From Candidatus Planktophila lacus (lineage in GTDB: Bacteria > Actinomycetota > Actinomycetes > Nanopelagicales > Nanopelagicaceae): a DNA stretch of 64,000 nt. A program made the translations under genes and the position numbers. Where the stretch lies: assembly GCF_002288325.1 (NCBI RefSeq), contig NZ_CP016780.1, positions 248,001-312,000 on the forward strand. The letters are read 5' to 3'. The notes beneath the pieces were generated by a model that worked only from the letters and a program-made list of their open reading frames with translations, was not told where the DNA came from and ran no database searches. This document shows, piece by piece, positions 30,478 through 40,284 of this stretch (positions within the stretch are counted from its first letter, which is position 1; every line of letters starts with the position of its first letter).

Positions 30478-31324
30478 CGGCGCCTCCAATCATTTCTAGG
30501 TATATATCTTCAAGTGAAGCGCGCTTGACGGTGAGTTCAGGGATCTCATCTTTATAAGTCTCGGTGAGTTTACGAATGAGTGCGGTTGGATTATCGGTGC
30601 GCTCAGTTTGAATACCGTTGGCACCCTTCCAAGAAACTGTGGCAAGTGATGTAGCACGGCCACCCAACAGAGCAGGGGTTGCAACTTCGATGATCTTGCC
30701 TTGATTAATCACGGCAACTCGATCAGCTAGCGCTTCAGCCTCATCTAGATAATGGGTAGTAAGCAAGATTGTTGCGCCAGACTTTCGCAGATCTTGAATC
30801 AGCGCCCAGAATGCGCGACGCGCTTCAGGATCAAAGCCGGTTGTCGGTTCATCTAGAAAGAGAAGTTCGGGGGATCCGATAAATCCGAGCGCTACATCAA
30901 GGCGGCGGCGTTGTCCGCCAGAGAGCGTTCTGATTAGCTCGCTAGATTTATCAGTTAATCCAACTGCGTTGATTACCTCATCAACACCGCGTGGATTTGA
31001 GTAGTACTTTGCAAAGTGTGCGACAGTTTCATAAACAGATAGGTCACCAGCATCGTTAGTTGATTGCAGAACTATGCCGATGCGGTTACGCCATTTACGG
31101 GCCTGCTCGCCTTTAACTCCGGGATCGGTGCCGAGCACTGAAACTTCACCACGGTCGCGATCGCGGAAGCCTTCTAGGATTTCCACGGTGGTCGTCTTAC
31201 CTGCGCCATTTGGACCAAGAAGGGCAAATATCTCGCCGGGTTCGATAGTTAGATCGATACCGGCTACCGCCTTATTGGCGCCATAACTTTTTTCCAGGCC
31301 ACGGACGGTAATCACGCTGCTCAT
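30464..31324 (-). CDS. ABC transporter ATP-binding protein (DrrA-like)
   Basis: The Walker A motif is LLGPNGAGKTTTVE, the signature is RTLSGGQRRRLDVALG, and Walker B is LLFLDEPTTGFDP. The ATG at 31324 (MSSVITV) gives 286 residues; a longer start at 31342 is less likely. It energises the ABC-2 permease that follows. The resemblance to daunorubicin-resistance type ATPases suggests efflux. Confidence 0.92.
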   Translation of the reverse strand: MSSVITVRGLEKSYGANKAVAGIDLTIEPGEIFALLGPNGAGKTTTVEILEGFRDRDRGEVSVLGTDPGVKGEQARKWRNRIGIVLQSTNDAGDLSVYETVAHFAKYYSNPRGVDEVINAVGLTDKSSELIRTLSGGQRRRLDVALGFIGSPELLFLDEPTTGFDPEARRAFWALIQDLRKSGATILLTTHYLDEAEALADRVAVINQGKIIEVATPALLGGRATSLATVSWKGANGIQTERTDNPTALIRKLTETYKDEIPELTVKRASLEDIYLEMIGGADVSE

Positions 31325-31371
31325 ATGGCAACCATGCCACATTCAGGGCAAAAGTGCGAGAAAATGAATCC

Positions 31372-31683
31372 ATGAGCCCACGACGCAACTATCCAAAGGG
31401 GCGTCGCCCAAAGGATGAAGAGCGCGATATCGCGACCTCTAATCAAACTATCGAAGAACATACAGATGGCGATTTTATTGTTCGAAAGATCACCGGATCC
31501 AGTTCAAATAAACCTTATCGCTGTCCTGGTTGTGATCAAGTAATTCCAATGGCAACTCCGCACACTGTTGCATGGATGATCGGTGATGAAGATGGTCGTC
31601 GCCATTGGCACAATGCATGTTGGGCAAAGCGCAATAATCGCAAGCCAAATACAGAGCGCACACGTAATGCGCCGCGCTTCTAA
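31372..31683 (+). CDS. Conserved actinobacterial zinc-ribbon-like small protein
   Basis: This 103-residue protein starts MSPRRNYPKGRRP and ends RTRNAPRF. YRCPGCDQVIP plus RRHWHNACWAKR gives a Cys-x2-Cys and a His/Cys pair that could bind zinc. The whole pattern matches a small protein widespread in Streptomyces and relatives, sometimes labelled ATP/GTP-binding without evidence. The ATG at 31372 is preferred to one at 31354. It is divergent from the ABC transporter genes. The function is unknown. Confidence 0.75.
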   Translation: MSPRRNYPKGRRPKDEERDIATSNQTIEEHTDGDFIVRKITGSSSNKPYRCPGCDQVIPMATPHTVAWMIGDEDGRRHWHNACWAKRNNRKPNTERTRNAPRF

Positions 31684-31696
31684 TTGACTTTAGAAA

Positions 31697-33187
31697 TTAG
31701 CCCAAGCGGCCGTTAAGTAAGCGCGTCAAGGTAACAATCAACTTATCGTTTCCTTTAGTGCGTTTAAAGCTAGTGAATGCAATTGGTAATTGGAATCGCG
31801 CGCGAACAACGGTGCGCGGGTAGGTAAATTCAAGAATTCCTTCTGGGCCATGGATACGTCCGTAACCACTATCTTTCACGCCACCAAATGGCACTGAAGC
31901 AATTGCTGCAAATGAAATAGTTGAGTTAATGGCAACCATTCCGCAATGCAATTGGCGGGCAATCTTCTTGCCTTGACGTTTAGACCAGATAGATGAGCCA
32001 AGCCCGTATCTAGAGGCGTTAGATAACGCGATCGCTTCAGCCATTGATTTCACGCGATTGATCGCGATAGTTGGCCCAAAGGTTTCTTCCAACATCGCTG
32101 TGGAATTTTCAGGAACATCGAGCAAGATAACTGGTTCAACGAACGGCGCTTTAACTGAATCTGAGCCACCGAGTGCAACCTTGGCACCCTTAGCGATCGC
32201 ATCATCGATATGTCCTTGAATAACGTTTATCTGCGAAGGCATTGTTGCAGGCCCGTAGTTGCCAACTCCGGGAGCGCCCGGGTGAATTGATTTAGCAACC
32301 TTGATCGCTTCTTCAATAAATTTATCGGCCACCTTTTCATGAACATATACGCGCTCTGCACCGATACATGTTTGCCCAGCGTTAGACATGGAAGACCAGA
32401 TAGTGGCATCAGCTGCGCGCTTGATATCGGCATCTTCAGCAACGATTACTGGATCTTTGCCACCACATTCGAGAACAACTGGTGTCATATTTGCAGCACA
32501 TGCTGCAGCAACTAACTTGGCGGTGCGAGTAGAACCAGTGAACGCCAATTTATCGACGCCACTTTCGCATAAATCTTTTCCGGTAGCGCCAAGACCTGTA
32601 ACGCAGGTGAAGATGTCGGCAAATGGTGCAACTTCTGCAAAAGTCTTAGCCAGTATCGCGCCAACACCTGGTGTGTATTCACTTGGCTTAAAGACAACGG
32701 TATTTCCAGCAGCGAGTGCGTAGGAAATAGATCCCATTGGCGTAAAGATTGGATAGTTCCAAGGGCCAATCACACCGACTACTCCAACTGGAGAACGTTC
32801 CACAGTTGCTGACATATTTGCCATAAGTGCGCCAGGAGAACGATGTGATGTGCGCATTGCATCTTCAGCATGACGCGCTGCCCAACCTAAGTGGCCAACT
32901 GCAAGGGATGCCTCAAGTTTGGCATCGCTAACTGGCTTTCCAGTCTCTCTCGATACAAGTTCGGCAATTTCATCAAGTTGTGAAATAAGTAAGTTGCTCC
33001 ACTTAAGCAATACTTTACGGCGACCCTTGAATCCCAAATCCTGCCAAGCGCTCGATGCGCTGCGAGCTGCAGCAACCGCGCTAAAGACAGTCTCGCGATC
33101 TGCGATTGGATAATTGGCGATTACCTCACCAGTAACTGGATAGTGCGAGGCAAATGTATTGGCAGATGCGTTTGTAGAAGTGGACAT
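31697..33187 (-). CDS. Aldehyde dehydrogenase (succinate-semialdehyde dehydrogenase-like)
   Basis: This NAD(P)-dependent enzyme oxidises an aldehyde to an acid. It has 496 residues. The catalytic cysteine is in SNAGQTCIGAERVYV, the general-base glutamate is in VLECGGKDPV, and the cofactor site is GPWNYPIFTPMG. FTGSTRTAKLV is the glycine motif. It resembles GabD2-type semialdehyde dehydrogenases of actinobacteria, but the substrate is not certain. It is divergent from the hydrolase gene, with only 23 nt between. Confidence 0.9.
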   Translation of the reverse strand: MSTSTNASANTFASHYPVTGEVIANYPIADRETVFSAVAAARSASSAWQDLGFKGRRKVLLKWSNLLISQLDEIAELVSRETGKPVSDAKLEASLAVGHLGWAARHAEDAMRTSHRSPGALMANMSATVERSPVGVVGVIGPWNYPIFTPMGSISYALAAGNTVVFKPSEYTPGVGAILAKTFAEVAPFADIFTCVTGLGATGKDLCESGVDKLAFTGSTRTAKLVAAACAANMTPVVLECGGKDPVIVAEDADIKRAADATIWSSMSNAGQTCIGAERVYVHEKVADKFIEEAIKVAKSIHPGAPGVGNYGPATMPSQINVIQGHIDDAIAKGAKVALGGSDSVKAPFVEPVILLDVPENSTAMLEETFGPTIAINRVKSMAEAIALSNASRYGLGSSIWSKRQGKKIARQLHCGMVAINSTISFAAIASVPFGGVKDSGYGRIHGPEGILEFTYPRTVVRARFQLPIAFTSFKRTKGNDKLIVTLTRLLNGRLG

Positions 33188-33210
33188 AGGGAAAGACTAG
33201 ACTCTCCTGC

Positions 33211-33921
33211 ATGTTGCAGCCAGTACGTCCAAGCACAGTTCTACCGGCGCTGCGCACTCCATTTATCGTTACAACAAGCGATGGCCAAACGCTGATTGGC
33301 GAAAGCGCTGCGCCGCTTGATCGTTACGCCGGCGCAATCCTTTGCTTACATCCCTTGCCGACAGCAGGCGGCATGATGGACAGCCATGTTTATAAGAAGG
33401 CTGCTAATCGCTTGCCAGATATGGCTGGCATAGCAGTTGTTCGTTTCAATACTCGCGGAACAATAAGTGAAGCAGGTAGCAGCACCGGAACATTTGATAA
33501 CGGTGGCTTAGAAAAATTCGATGTCGAAGCGATGATGACCTACTGCTTAGATACTTTGAAGTTAGAGAATGTCTGGGTAGTCGGATGGTCGTTTGGAACT
33601 GATTTAGCGCTTCGACATGCAAAAGACCCACGAATCACGGGTTTAATTCTTTTATCACCGCCACTTCGCACATCTGAAGTTAGCGATCTTGAGTATTGGG
33701 CAAAAGATGGACGTCGCGTTATTGCACTGGTTCCCGAATTTGATGATTACCTGCAACCACCAGAAGCGATTGAAAGATTCAAACCGTTGACTCAAATAGA
33801 AATAATTCCTGTTGCTGGTGCGAAACATCTCTGGGTAGGAGAGCCTGCTGTCCACACCGTTTTGAGTGAGATAACTAAAGTGATTGCGCCAGAGCGCTTG
33901 CCGCTGCCTACTGAGATTTAA
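33211..33921 (+). CDS. Alpha/beta hydrolase
   Basis: The 236-residue protein has the nucleophile elbow VVGWSFGTD (Ser127), an oxyanion-hole region LCLHPLPTAGG, and a C-terminal histidine in GAKHLWVGE. It resembles the small bacterial dienelactone-hydrolase/YdeN-like esterases whose substrates are mostly unknown. It overlaps the convergent AI-2E gene by 4 nt. Confidence 0.85.
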   Translation: MLQPVRPSTVLPALRTPFIVTTSDGQTLIGESAAPLDRYAGAILCLHPLPTAGGMMDSHVYKKAANRLPDMAGIAVVRFNTRGTISEAGSSTGTFDNGGLEKFDVEAMMTYCLDTLKLENVWVVGWSFGTDLALRHAKDPRITGLILLSPPLRTSEVSDLEYWAKDGRRVIALVPEFDDYLQPPEAIERFKPLTQIEIIPVAGAKHLWVGEPAVHTVLSEITKVIAPERLPLPTEI

Positions 33922-35033
33922 GAGTTATCTGCGCGCGGGAAGACGACTTCATCAAGGATCAAGATCACTGATGCAGCAATTGGCACAGCAAGTAATCCGC
34001 CGATTAGGCCAAGAAGTGATGAACCAATTAGCGCGGAGATGATGGTTACTGCGCCAGGAAGAGCAAGAGTGCGCTTCATGATTCGTGGTGTCACTACGTA
34101 ATTTTCAACTTGTACATAAACAACGTATGCCAGAAATGCTATTAAGCCAATTGATACCGATTGGGTTAGGGCAATGATTGTCACGACGGAGCAACCTATG
34201 AAATGGCCAATGAGTGGAATCAAACCACAGACCAAAACAATCATCGCAATTGCAATTGGTGATGGAAGTGCCAAAACAAGCGAAAGGGCAAAGACAAATG
34301 TTGCAGCCATAAATGCAATTGCAATTTGGCTTCCAACGAATGATCCCACTCTAGAAATAACTGCATTAACAAGAAGCGTTAATCGTTCTCTGCGGCTAGC
34401 AGGTGCGAAGCGCACTCCGAGTTCAACCATTTGTGGAAGGGAGGTAATGAAGTAGAGGGTCAGAATTAGAATTGTTAGAGCAGAGAAAGCACCTGAGAGG
34501 ACAGACTTTCCAACACCAATCACGCCACCGAATGCAGAGATAATCAACGATCCATCCGCGGTGACTTCTTTTAATTGAGCCTGCAAAGTATCAATAATTC
34601 CGAATTGGTCATTTAAGTCTGCGATCGTCGCATTGTTTTCTAGATCAGCCAGTAAGGTCGGCGCCGAATTAATTAAGTTTGTGCCTTGTGAAAGTACGGG
34701 CGGAACGACCACGGCGATAAAGAAACCCGTGAAAAGAATTACTGAAACGAAAATAATGGCTACAGAATTAGTTCTAGAAAGACCACGCCGTTGAATCGCT
34801 ACAACTGCCGGATTTAACCCTGTTGCTAAAAAGAGGGCTACGACAATCAAGACAAATATCTGGCTGGTACTGGCAAGTGCGCGCATCAAGACGATTGCGA
34901 CTAAGGCTCCGAGCGTTGCGACAAATCCAAAATAGAACGGATGTGATCTATCTATCGGATTTCCTTGAGTACCAAAATCTGTTGGTGCAGTGTTTGCCTT
35001 AGGTTTACGTTTGATGCGATCTGCTATTGCCAT
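33918..35033 (-). CDS. AI-2E family membrane transporter
   Basis: From the ATG at 35033 the protein has 371 residues. A hydrophilic N-terminus is followed by eight or so helices and the family motifs VQVENYVVTPRIM and GSSLLGLIGGLLAVPIAAS. Members export autoinducer-2, exchange Na+/H+ or have unknown substrates. The open frame extends another 60 codons upstream, but that part overlaps the divergent DUF4032 gene and lacks membrane character. Confidence 0.88.
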   Translation of the reverse strand: MAIADRIKRKPKANTAPTDFGTQGNPIDRSHPFYFGFVATLGALVAIVLMRALASTSQIFVLIVVALFLATGLNPAVVAIQRRGLSRTNSVAIIFVSVILFTGFFIAVVVPPVLSQGTNLINSAPTLLADLENNATIADLNDQFGIIDTLQAQLKEVTADGSLIISAFGGVIGVGKSVLSGAFSALTILILTLYFITSLPQMVELGVRFAPASRRERLTLLVNAVISRVGSFVGSQIAIAFMAATFVFALSLVLALPSPIAIAMIVLVCGLIPLIGHFIGCSVVTIIALTQSVSIGLIAFLAYVVYVQVENYVVTPRIMKRTLALPGAVTIISALIGSSLLGLIGGLLAVPIAASVILILDEVVFPRADNS

Positions 35034-35064
35034 GTGACCTATTCTAAAGCGATATCCTTCATAC

Positions 35065-36297
35065 ATGGCGTTACGCATTACGGGATTAGGCGAAGAAATC
35101 GCCGCCGTTACTGGCTTGCCTTGGCATATTAATTTGGAGGAGTGGCCGGAAGATCCAGCGCTGACCGAAAAGCGCGGTATTTCCAGACATATCGTTCGCT
35201 TGGTTCGATCCACCGATGATCCGGATGCGGAAGTCTATGCAGTTAAAGAGACGGTCTCTGAATTCGCAAACCGCGAATATAAAGCGCTGCGCGAACTGGC
35301 ACACCTCGGAGCACCAAGCGTTCAGCCGATCGCTGTTATTGAAGGCCGTACTGACGAAGCAAGCGAAGAACTTCCTTGTGCGCTGGTAACTCGCTTCTTG
35401 CCATACTCATTGCCATATCGCGTTCTGCTTAGCGGTAAAGATGTGACTGCAAATGACATCACGATGATGGCCAACGCTTTAGCTCTATTGCTGGTGCAGT
35501 TGCACTTACTTGGCTTCTGGTGGGGCGATTGCTCGCTTTCCAATACTTTATTCCGCCGCGATGCGGAAGCCTTTGCCGCTTACTTAGTTGATGCTGAAAC
35601 TGGCGAATTTCAAAAGACATTAAGCGATGGACAGCGCGAACATGATTTAGAGATCGCGCACTTTAACGTTGCCGCTGAACTTGAAGATTTAGCTCTCTCT
35701 GGCGTTCTATATCCTGGCATGGATCCGATCCGCGCTAGCGAGGCGGTAATCAAGCGTTATCACCGAATCTGGAAAGCGCTTAAGGAGCGTCAGGTTCTAG
35801 ATCCAAAAGATCGTCACGCCGTCGAACGCGCGATGCGTCAGCTACATGATCTCGGGTTTGCGGTAGATGAAGTCTCGGTTTCTCTAGATGGTGAGTCACA
35901 AAAACTTTACTTCCAGCCAAAACTTGTGGCACCTGGATATCACCGCAATCGTTTGCGCGAGTTAACTGGACTCGAAACTGAAGCGCTGCAAGCAAAGCGC
36001 TTGTTGGCATCTCTTGATCGCTTCCGGGGCCGTGAAGAAAGTCCGAAACCACCTATGCAAGATTCCGCACGTCGTTGGCTAAATGAAACTTATATGCCGA
36101 TCGTTGTGATGATTCCTGATAATTTAAAGGGCCGAATCGAAGAAGCACAGTTCTTCCATGAAGTTTTAGAGCATCGCTGGTATTTAAGTGAGCGTGAAGG
36201 CCATGATGTTGGGCTAACCTTTGCAGCACAGTCATATATTGAAGATGTACTGCCATTTCGTCGTGATTCTGGAGTAGAAGCGGAGGCGCAAGCATGA
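35065..36297 (+). CDS. DUF4032 family protein with kinase-like N-terminal domain
   Basis: This 410-residue actinobacterial family protein has an N-terminal half resembling the LPS-kinase/RIO fold: AVKETVSEFANREYKALREL carries a Lys/Glu pair and WWGDCSLSNTLF resembles a catalytic HGD-like loop with Asp. YLVDAETGEF gives a possible metal-binding Asp. The C-terminal DUF4032 domain follows. A phosphotransferase activity is inferred only. It overlaps the YbbN-like gene by 4 nt and is probably the first gene of a three-gene operon. Confidence 0.8.
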   Translation: MALRITGLGEEIAAVTGLPWHINLEEWPEDPALTEKRGISRHIVRLVRSTDDPDAEVYAVKETVSEFANREYKALRELAHLGAPSVQPIAVIEGRTDEASEELPCALVTRFLPYSLPYRVLLSGKDVTANDITMMANALALLLVQLHLLGFWWGDCSLSNTLFRRDAEAFAAYLVDAETGEFQKTLSDGQREHDLEIAHFNVAAELEDLALSGVLYPGMDPIRASEAVIKRYHRIWKALKERQVLDPKDRHAVERAMRQLHDLGFAVDEVSVSLDGESQKLYFQPKLVAPGYHRNRLRELTGLETEALQAKRLLASLDRFRGREESPKPPMQDSARRWLNETYMPIVVMIPDNLKGRIEEAQFFHEVLEHRWYLSEREGHDVGLTFAAQSYIEDVLPFRRDSGVEAEAQA

Positions 36298-37154
36298 CGC
36301 TTCCTCCTAACTTTGGACGCGCAGTTGATCTGAGTTCACTCGGAAAACCAAAGCCTGAGGCTGCAGGGCCTATGCCCGGCATTGAGATAACCCCTGAGAA
36401 TTTAACTAATGAATTCCTCTCACTATCAAAAGCCAAACCCGTTGTACTAATTTGTTGGTCACCTCGTTCACCTGAATCACAAGAGGTCGTAGCAATCCTT
36501 GGAAAGTTAGCGTTAGCAGATCAGGGCAGTTGGGTACTTGGTCGCGTTGATGTCGATGCTCAACCACAAGTTGCACAAGCTTTGCAGACGCGTGCGGTGC
36601 CCTTTGCTGTTGCAATCATCAATGAGCAAATGGTTCCGCTCTTTGAGCAGCCTTATCCAGAAGAACAGATCCGGATGGTTATCGATAAAGTCTTGGCGTT
36701 AGCTACTGAGCAAGGCGTGGGTGGCGCACCTGCTGAAAAGATTGAACCCGAAGAGGAAGAAGCAATTGCTGCTCTAGATGCCGGTGATTACGCCAAGGCA
36801 GAAGCGGCATATAAGAAGTTATTAGCGCGCAAACCAAATGATAACTTTGCCATTCTGGGCCTTGCGCAGACGCAGTTGATGGCGCGTACTGATGGAATTG
36901 ATGGCGCCAAAGTAATGAAGGATGCTTCGGCTCAGCCAGACGATATCGCCATTCAATTGCAATGTGCCGATATTGAAATAGTTAGCGGATATCTGGAGCC
37001 AGCCTTTGCGCGGTTGCTACGTTTGATTCCACTCTTTGATGGCGCTGAGAAGAAGTTAGTTAAGGATCGCCTCATCGAGTTATTCGCTCTAGTAGATCCA
37101 GCTGATCCACGAGTCATCAAGGCGCGCGCTGCGTTAGCGAATGCGCTTTTCTGA
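36294..37154 (+). CDS. YbbN/CnoX-like thioredoxin-fold TPR protein without CxxC
   Basis: The 286-residue protein has an N-terminal thioredoxin fold, about 38-135, with VVLICWSPRSPESQEV where WCGPC would stand. Redox chemistry by a CxxC is therefore absent. Tetratricopeptide-like repeats follow (AIAALDAGDYAKAEAAYKKL and beyond). In E. coli such proteins act as holdase chaperones handing clients to GroEL or DnaK. It is translationally coupled at both ends. Confidence 0.85.
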   Translation: MTLPPNFGRAVDLSSLGKPKPEAAGPMPGIEITPENLTNEFLSLSKAKPVVLICWSPRSPESQEVVAILGKLALADQGSWVLGRVDVDAQPQVAQALQTRAVPFAVAIINEQMVPLFEQPYPEEQIRMVIDKVLALATEQGVGGAPAEKIEPEEEEAIAALDAGDYAKAEAAYKKLLARKPNDNFAILGLAQTQLMARTDGIDGAKVMKDASAQPDDIAIQLQCADIEIVSGYLEPAFARLLRLIPLFDGAEKKLVKDRLIELFALVDPADPRVIKARAALANALF

Positions 37155-38341
37155 TGCGCACTATTTCTCCTAAATCTGAAACTTTTCAACTTCAACTTCT
37201 CTTCTTCGTCTTTGCCATCTTCATCATGGCTTGGGTTCCTAGATTTCCTGAAGTTAAAGCCAATCTTGGGCTAAGTAATGGGCAATTCGGAACGCTGATT
37301 AGTACAGGCACTTTAGGCGCACTTGCCAGCCTTTTCTTAACCGGCCATATCGTGCACAAGTTTGGTACCAAGATTGTGATTCTGGCCAACACTTTCTTGA
37401 TGTCTGCGGCGCTAATTTCAATTGTGCAGACTAAATCTCCAACGCTATTTTTGATCTTTAATGTGATTTTAGGCTGGGGTATTTCGGGATATCACATCGC
37501 CGTAAATGCTCAAGCCTTCAATTCCATTGAGCGCGTTAAGGGACTCACGATCGCTCGACTGCATGGCATGTGGGCCCTTGGAGCACTCACCACCGCTGTT
37601 CTATCTGGACTTATCGTTAGCTATGTTGGTTTAGCGCTTCATATTGGTGGAGTCGCTGTGATCATGGCGGTGTTGATTTTTATTTCGGTTAATAAGTTAA
37701 ATCCCGTGTTAGTGAAACCAAATGAGGATAGTGAAGAACATTTACCTATTCGCACCTTGTTCACATCATTTAGAGTCGACTGGCTCGTTAGCGGTGGCCT
37801 GCTATGCGCAGTCTTCTTAGAGTTTGCCACTGGTGACTGGTCTGCAATTTTCACAAAAGAACGTATCGGCGTGAGCGCAGGGCTTGCAGCGCTGCCTTAT
37901 ATCTTCTTTATGATTGCGATGATCGCCGGACGACTCGGTGCAAATCGCCTAAGCCAGATATTTCATATCCATCACACCGTGAGATTTTTATCTTTCGCCG
38001 GTGGAACTGGTTTTATCGTCTTCTTAGCGCTTGCTGTAAATATTCCAAGTGAACATAAATACTGGGCGCTGCTGGCAACTTGTCTGGCTTTCACATTTGC
38101 TGGCGCCGGATCTTCGCTGCTTGCTCCAACTTTTTATACCGCTGGCAATCGACGCTCAGCGCTACCGAGCGCAGTAGTTGTTGGACAGATGGGCGTTGTA
38201 AACAATACGGCGGTTTTTATCCTCAAAGCCTGCGTGGCTTGGACAGCAGAGTTTTCAGGATCTCTGGCAATTGCTTTGGTAATCCCTGCGCTGATGTTGA
38301 TTGCAACTGCCTTTTTCGCAAAAGTACTTAAAGTAGATTAA
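37154..38341 (+). CDS. MFS transporter (fucose permease-like)
   Basis: This 395-residue protein has about 12 helices and resembles the YbjJ/FucP-like MFS group ([21 protein letters not shown] in the N-terminal half). The substrate is unknown. The start overlaps the preceding stop (TGATG), indicating coupling with DUF4032 and the YbbN-like gene. It ends in a 4-nt convergent overlap with glgB. Confidence 0.82.
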   Translation: MRTISPKSETFQLQLLFFVFAIFIMAWVPRFPEVKANLGLSNGQFGTLISTGTLGALASLFLTGHIVHKFGTKIVILANTFLMSAALISIVQTKSPTLFLIFNVILGWGISGYHIAVNAQAFNSIERVKGLTIARLHGMWALGALTTAVLSGLIVSYVGLALHIGGVAVIMAVLIFISVNKLNPVLVKPNEDSEEHLPIRTLFTSFRVDWLVSGGLLCAVFLEFATGDWSAIFTKERIGVSAGLAALPYIFFMIAMIAGRLGANRLSQIFHIHHTVRFLSFAGGTGFIVFLALAVNIPSEHKYWALLATCLAFTFAGAGSSLLAPTFYTAGNRRSALPSAVVVGQMGVVNNTAVFILKACVAWTAEFSGSLAIALVIPALMLIATAFFAKVLKVD

Positions 38342-40275
38342 ACGCGCTCGAGCCAGACTGTAGAAAGTGGCGGGACTCGGAAAGTCCGCTTTAAATCTGT
38401 ATCTACATCAACGGCAAATGAGTCATTCGCGATTCCACTACCTCCAAAGGCAATGGCATCGGTATTTAGAATTTCACGCCACACACCGGCAGTTGGTAGC
38501 GGCAGTTGGTAGCTCTCATGCGGTACTGGTGAGAAGTTAGTTATACAAACAAGTGGCTTTCCATCATCAGACCAGCGGGTAAAGGCCAAGACATTGCTTG
38601 CACCATCATCGCCAACCAGCCAGGAGAAACCTTCCGGGCTTGTATCTTTCTGCCAAAGCGCAGGTTGTGATTTATAGATGGCATTTAACTCGGCAACAAC
38701 TTTCTGCACCCCGTTATGTTCGGCAAATTCAGTTAAATACCACTGCAGACCAGCGCTCTCACTCCACTCGTCATTTTGTGCAAATTCAGATCCCATAAAG
38801 AGCAACTTCTTACCTGGGTGGGCCCACATAAATCCATAGAGAGCACGAAGCGTTGCTAGCTTCTGCCAGCGATCACCCGGAAACTTATTTACTAATTGGC
38901 CCTTACCGTGAACAACTTCATCGTGGGAAAGCGGAAGCATAAAGTTTTCAGACCACGCATAAAGAATTGAGAAAGTAATCTCGTTATGGTGATAGACGCG
39001 GTGAATTGGATCGTGCTGCAAATATTCCAAGGTGTCGTGCATCCAACCCATATTCCATTTAAAACCAAAGCCCAGACCGTTTGAAGAAGTCTCCTTGGTG
39101 ACACCCGGCCACGCCGTTGATTCTTCAGCGATCATCATGATGCCGGGATGAGTTTTATATGCAGTCGATGTTGCTTCCTGCAAAAGCTGAACTGCTTCGA
39201 GGTTTTCGCGACCCCCAAATTTATTCGGCAGCCATTCGCCCTCTTTACGCGAGTAATCAAGGTAGAGCATTGAAGCAACGGCATCCACACGAAGGCCATC
39301 GATGTGGAACTCGGTAAGCCAATAAAGAGCGCTAGCAACTAAGAAATTACGCACTTCATTGCGACCGAAGTTGAAGATCAAGGTGCCCCAGTCAGGGTGT
39401 TCACCTAGACGCGGATCGGCATGCTCATAAAGTGCTGTGCCATCGAATTTCGCAAGCGCCCATTCATCTTTGGGGAAGTGCGCAGGAACCCAATCCAGGA
39501 TTAGGCCAATACCCGCAGCATGAAGCGCATCTACTAAGAATTTAAATTCATCAGGGGATCCAAAGCGCGAAGTCGGTGCAAAGAAGGAAGTTACTTGGTA
39601 ACCCCAAGAAGGTCCATATGGATGCTCGGTAACTGGCAAGAATTCCACGTGGGTAAAGCCTTGTTCTGTTACATAGCTAACGAGTTCGGTCGCTAGTTCG
39701 CGATAGGAAAGCCCTAACTTCCAAGAGCCTAAGTGGACTTCGTAGACTGCTACTGGGCTGCGCCAAGGTTCAAATTTAGAACGCTCAGCAATCCATTTTG
39801 AATCTTGCCATTGATAATTTGATTCGTTAACAATCGATGCGGTGTGTGGGGGAGTCTCAGTTTGGCGGGCAAGTGGATCAGCATGATCTACCCAGCGACC
39901 GTCGATGCCGCAGATGGCAAACTTGTATTTAACTCCTGCACCGATATCTGCAATAAAGATCTCCCAGATACCAGATGAACCTAAGCGAATCATGGGATGG
40001 GTGTTCTTATCCCAGTAATTTAAATCGCTAATCAAACTAACTGCGTGGGCATTTGGCGCCCAAACGGTAAAGGCGGTTCCAAGTAGTTCACCATTTTGAT
40101 CGCGCCTTACATGCGCGCCAAGGACTTCCCATAACTTCTCATGGCGACCTTCTGCAAGTAGATGAAAATCTAGCTCGCCGAGTGTGGAGTTAGGATTTAA
40201 AAATGTGGCGGGCGCTATGTAGATCTCTTCCTTTGCGTCTTTACTCTTACCGAAGAGCTTCTGGAAGAAAGACAT
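38338..40275 (-). CDS. glgB: 1,4-alpha-glucan branching enzyme
   Basis: This GH13 enzyme introduces alpha-1,6 branches into glucan. It has 645 residues, with an N-terminal CBM48 region ([20 protein letters not shown]). The catalytic domain has nucleophile Asp in [14 protein letters not shown], acid/base Glu in [12 protein letters not shown] and stabiliser Asp in [12 protein letters not shown]. It lies 9 nt after glgE on the same strand, a pair diagnostic of the GlgE pathway. Confidence 0.96.
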   Translation of the reverse strand: MSFFQKLFGKSKDAKEEIYIAPATFLNPNSTLGELDFHLLAEGRHEKLWEVLGAHVRRDQNGELLGTAFTVWAPNAHAVSLISDLNYWDKNTHPMIRLGSSGIWEIFIADIGAGVKYKFAICGIDGRWVDHADPLARQTETPPHTASIVNESNYQWQDSKWIAERSKFEPWRSPVAVYEVHLGSWKLGLSYRELATELVSYVTEQGFTHVEFLPVTEHPYGPSWGYQVTSFFAPTSRFGSPDEFKFLVDALHAAGIGLILDWVPAHFPKDEWALAKFDGTALYEHADPRLGEHPDWGTLIFNFGRNEVRNFLVASALYWLTEFHIDGLRVDAVASMLYLDYSRKEGEWLPNKFGGRENLEAVQLLQEATSTAYKTHPGIMMIAEESTAWPGVTKETSSNGLGFGFKWNMGWMHDTLEYLQHDPIHRVYHHNEITFSILYAWSENFMLPLSHDEVVHGKGQLVNKFPGDRWQKLATLRALYGFMWAHPGKKLLFMGSEFAQNDEWSESAGLQWYLTEFAEHNGVQKVVAELNAIYKSQPALWQKDTSPEGFSWLVGDDGASNVLAFTRWSDDGKPLVCITNFSPVPHESYQLPLPTAGVWREILNTDAIAFGGSGIANDSFAVDVDTDLKRTFRVPPLSTVWLERV

Positions 40276-40284
40276 GATCTGAGG

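Noticed and set aside
35034-35213. 60-codon upstream extension of the AI-2E transporter
   Set aside because: It overlaps the divergent DUF4032 gene and has no membrane or family similarity; the ATG at 35033 is better.
36053-36436. 127-codon minus-strand open frame
   Set aside because: It is a shadow of the DUF4032 and YbbN-like genes in the typical antisense frame.
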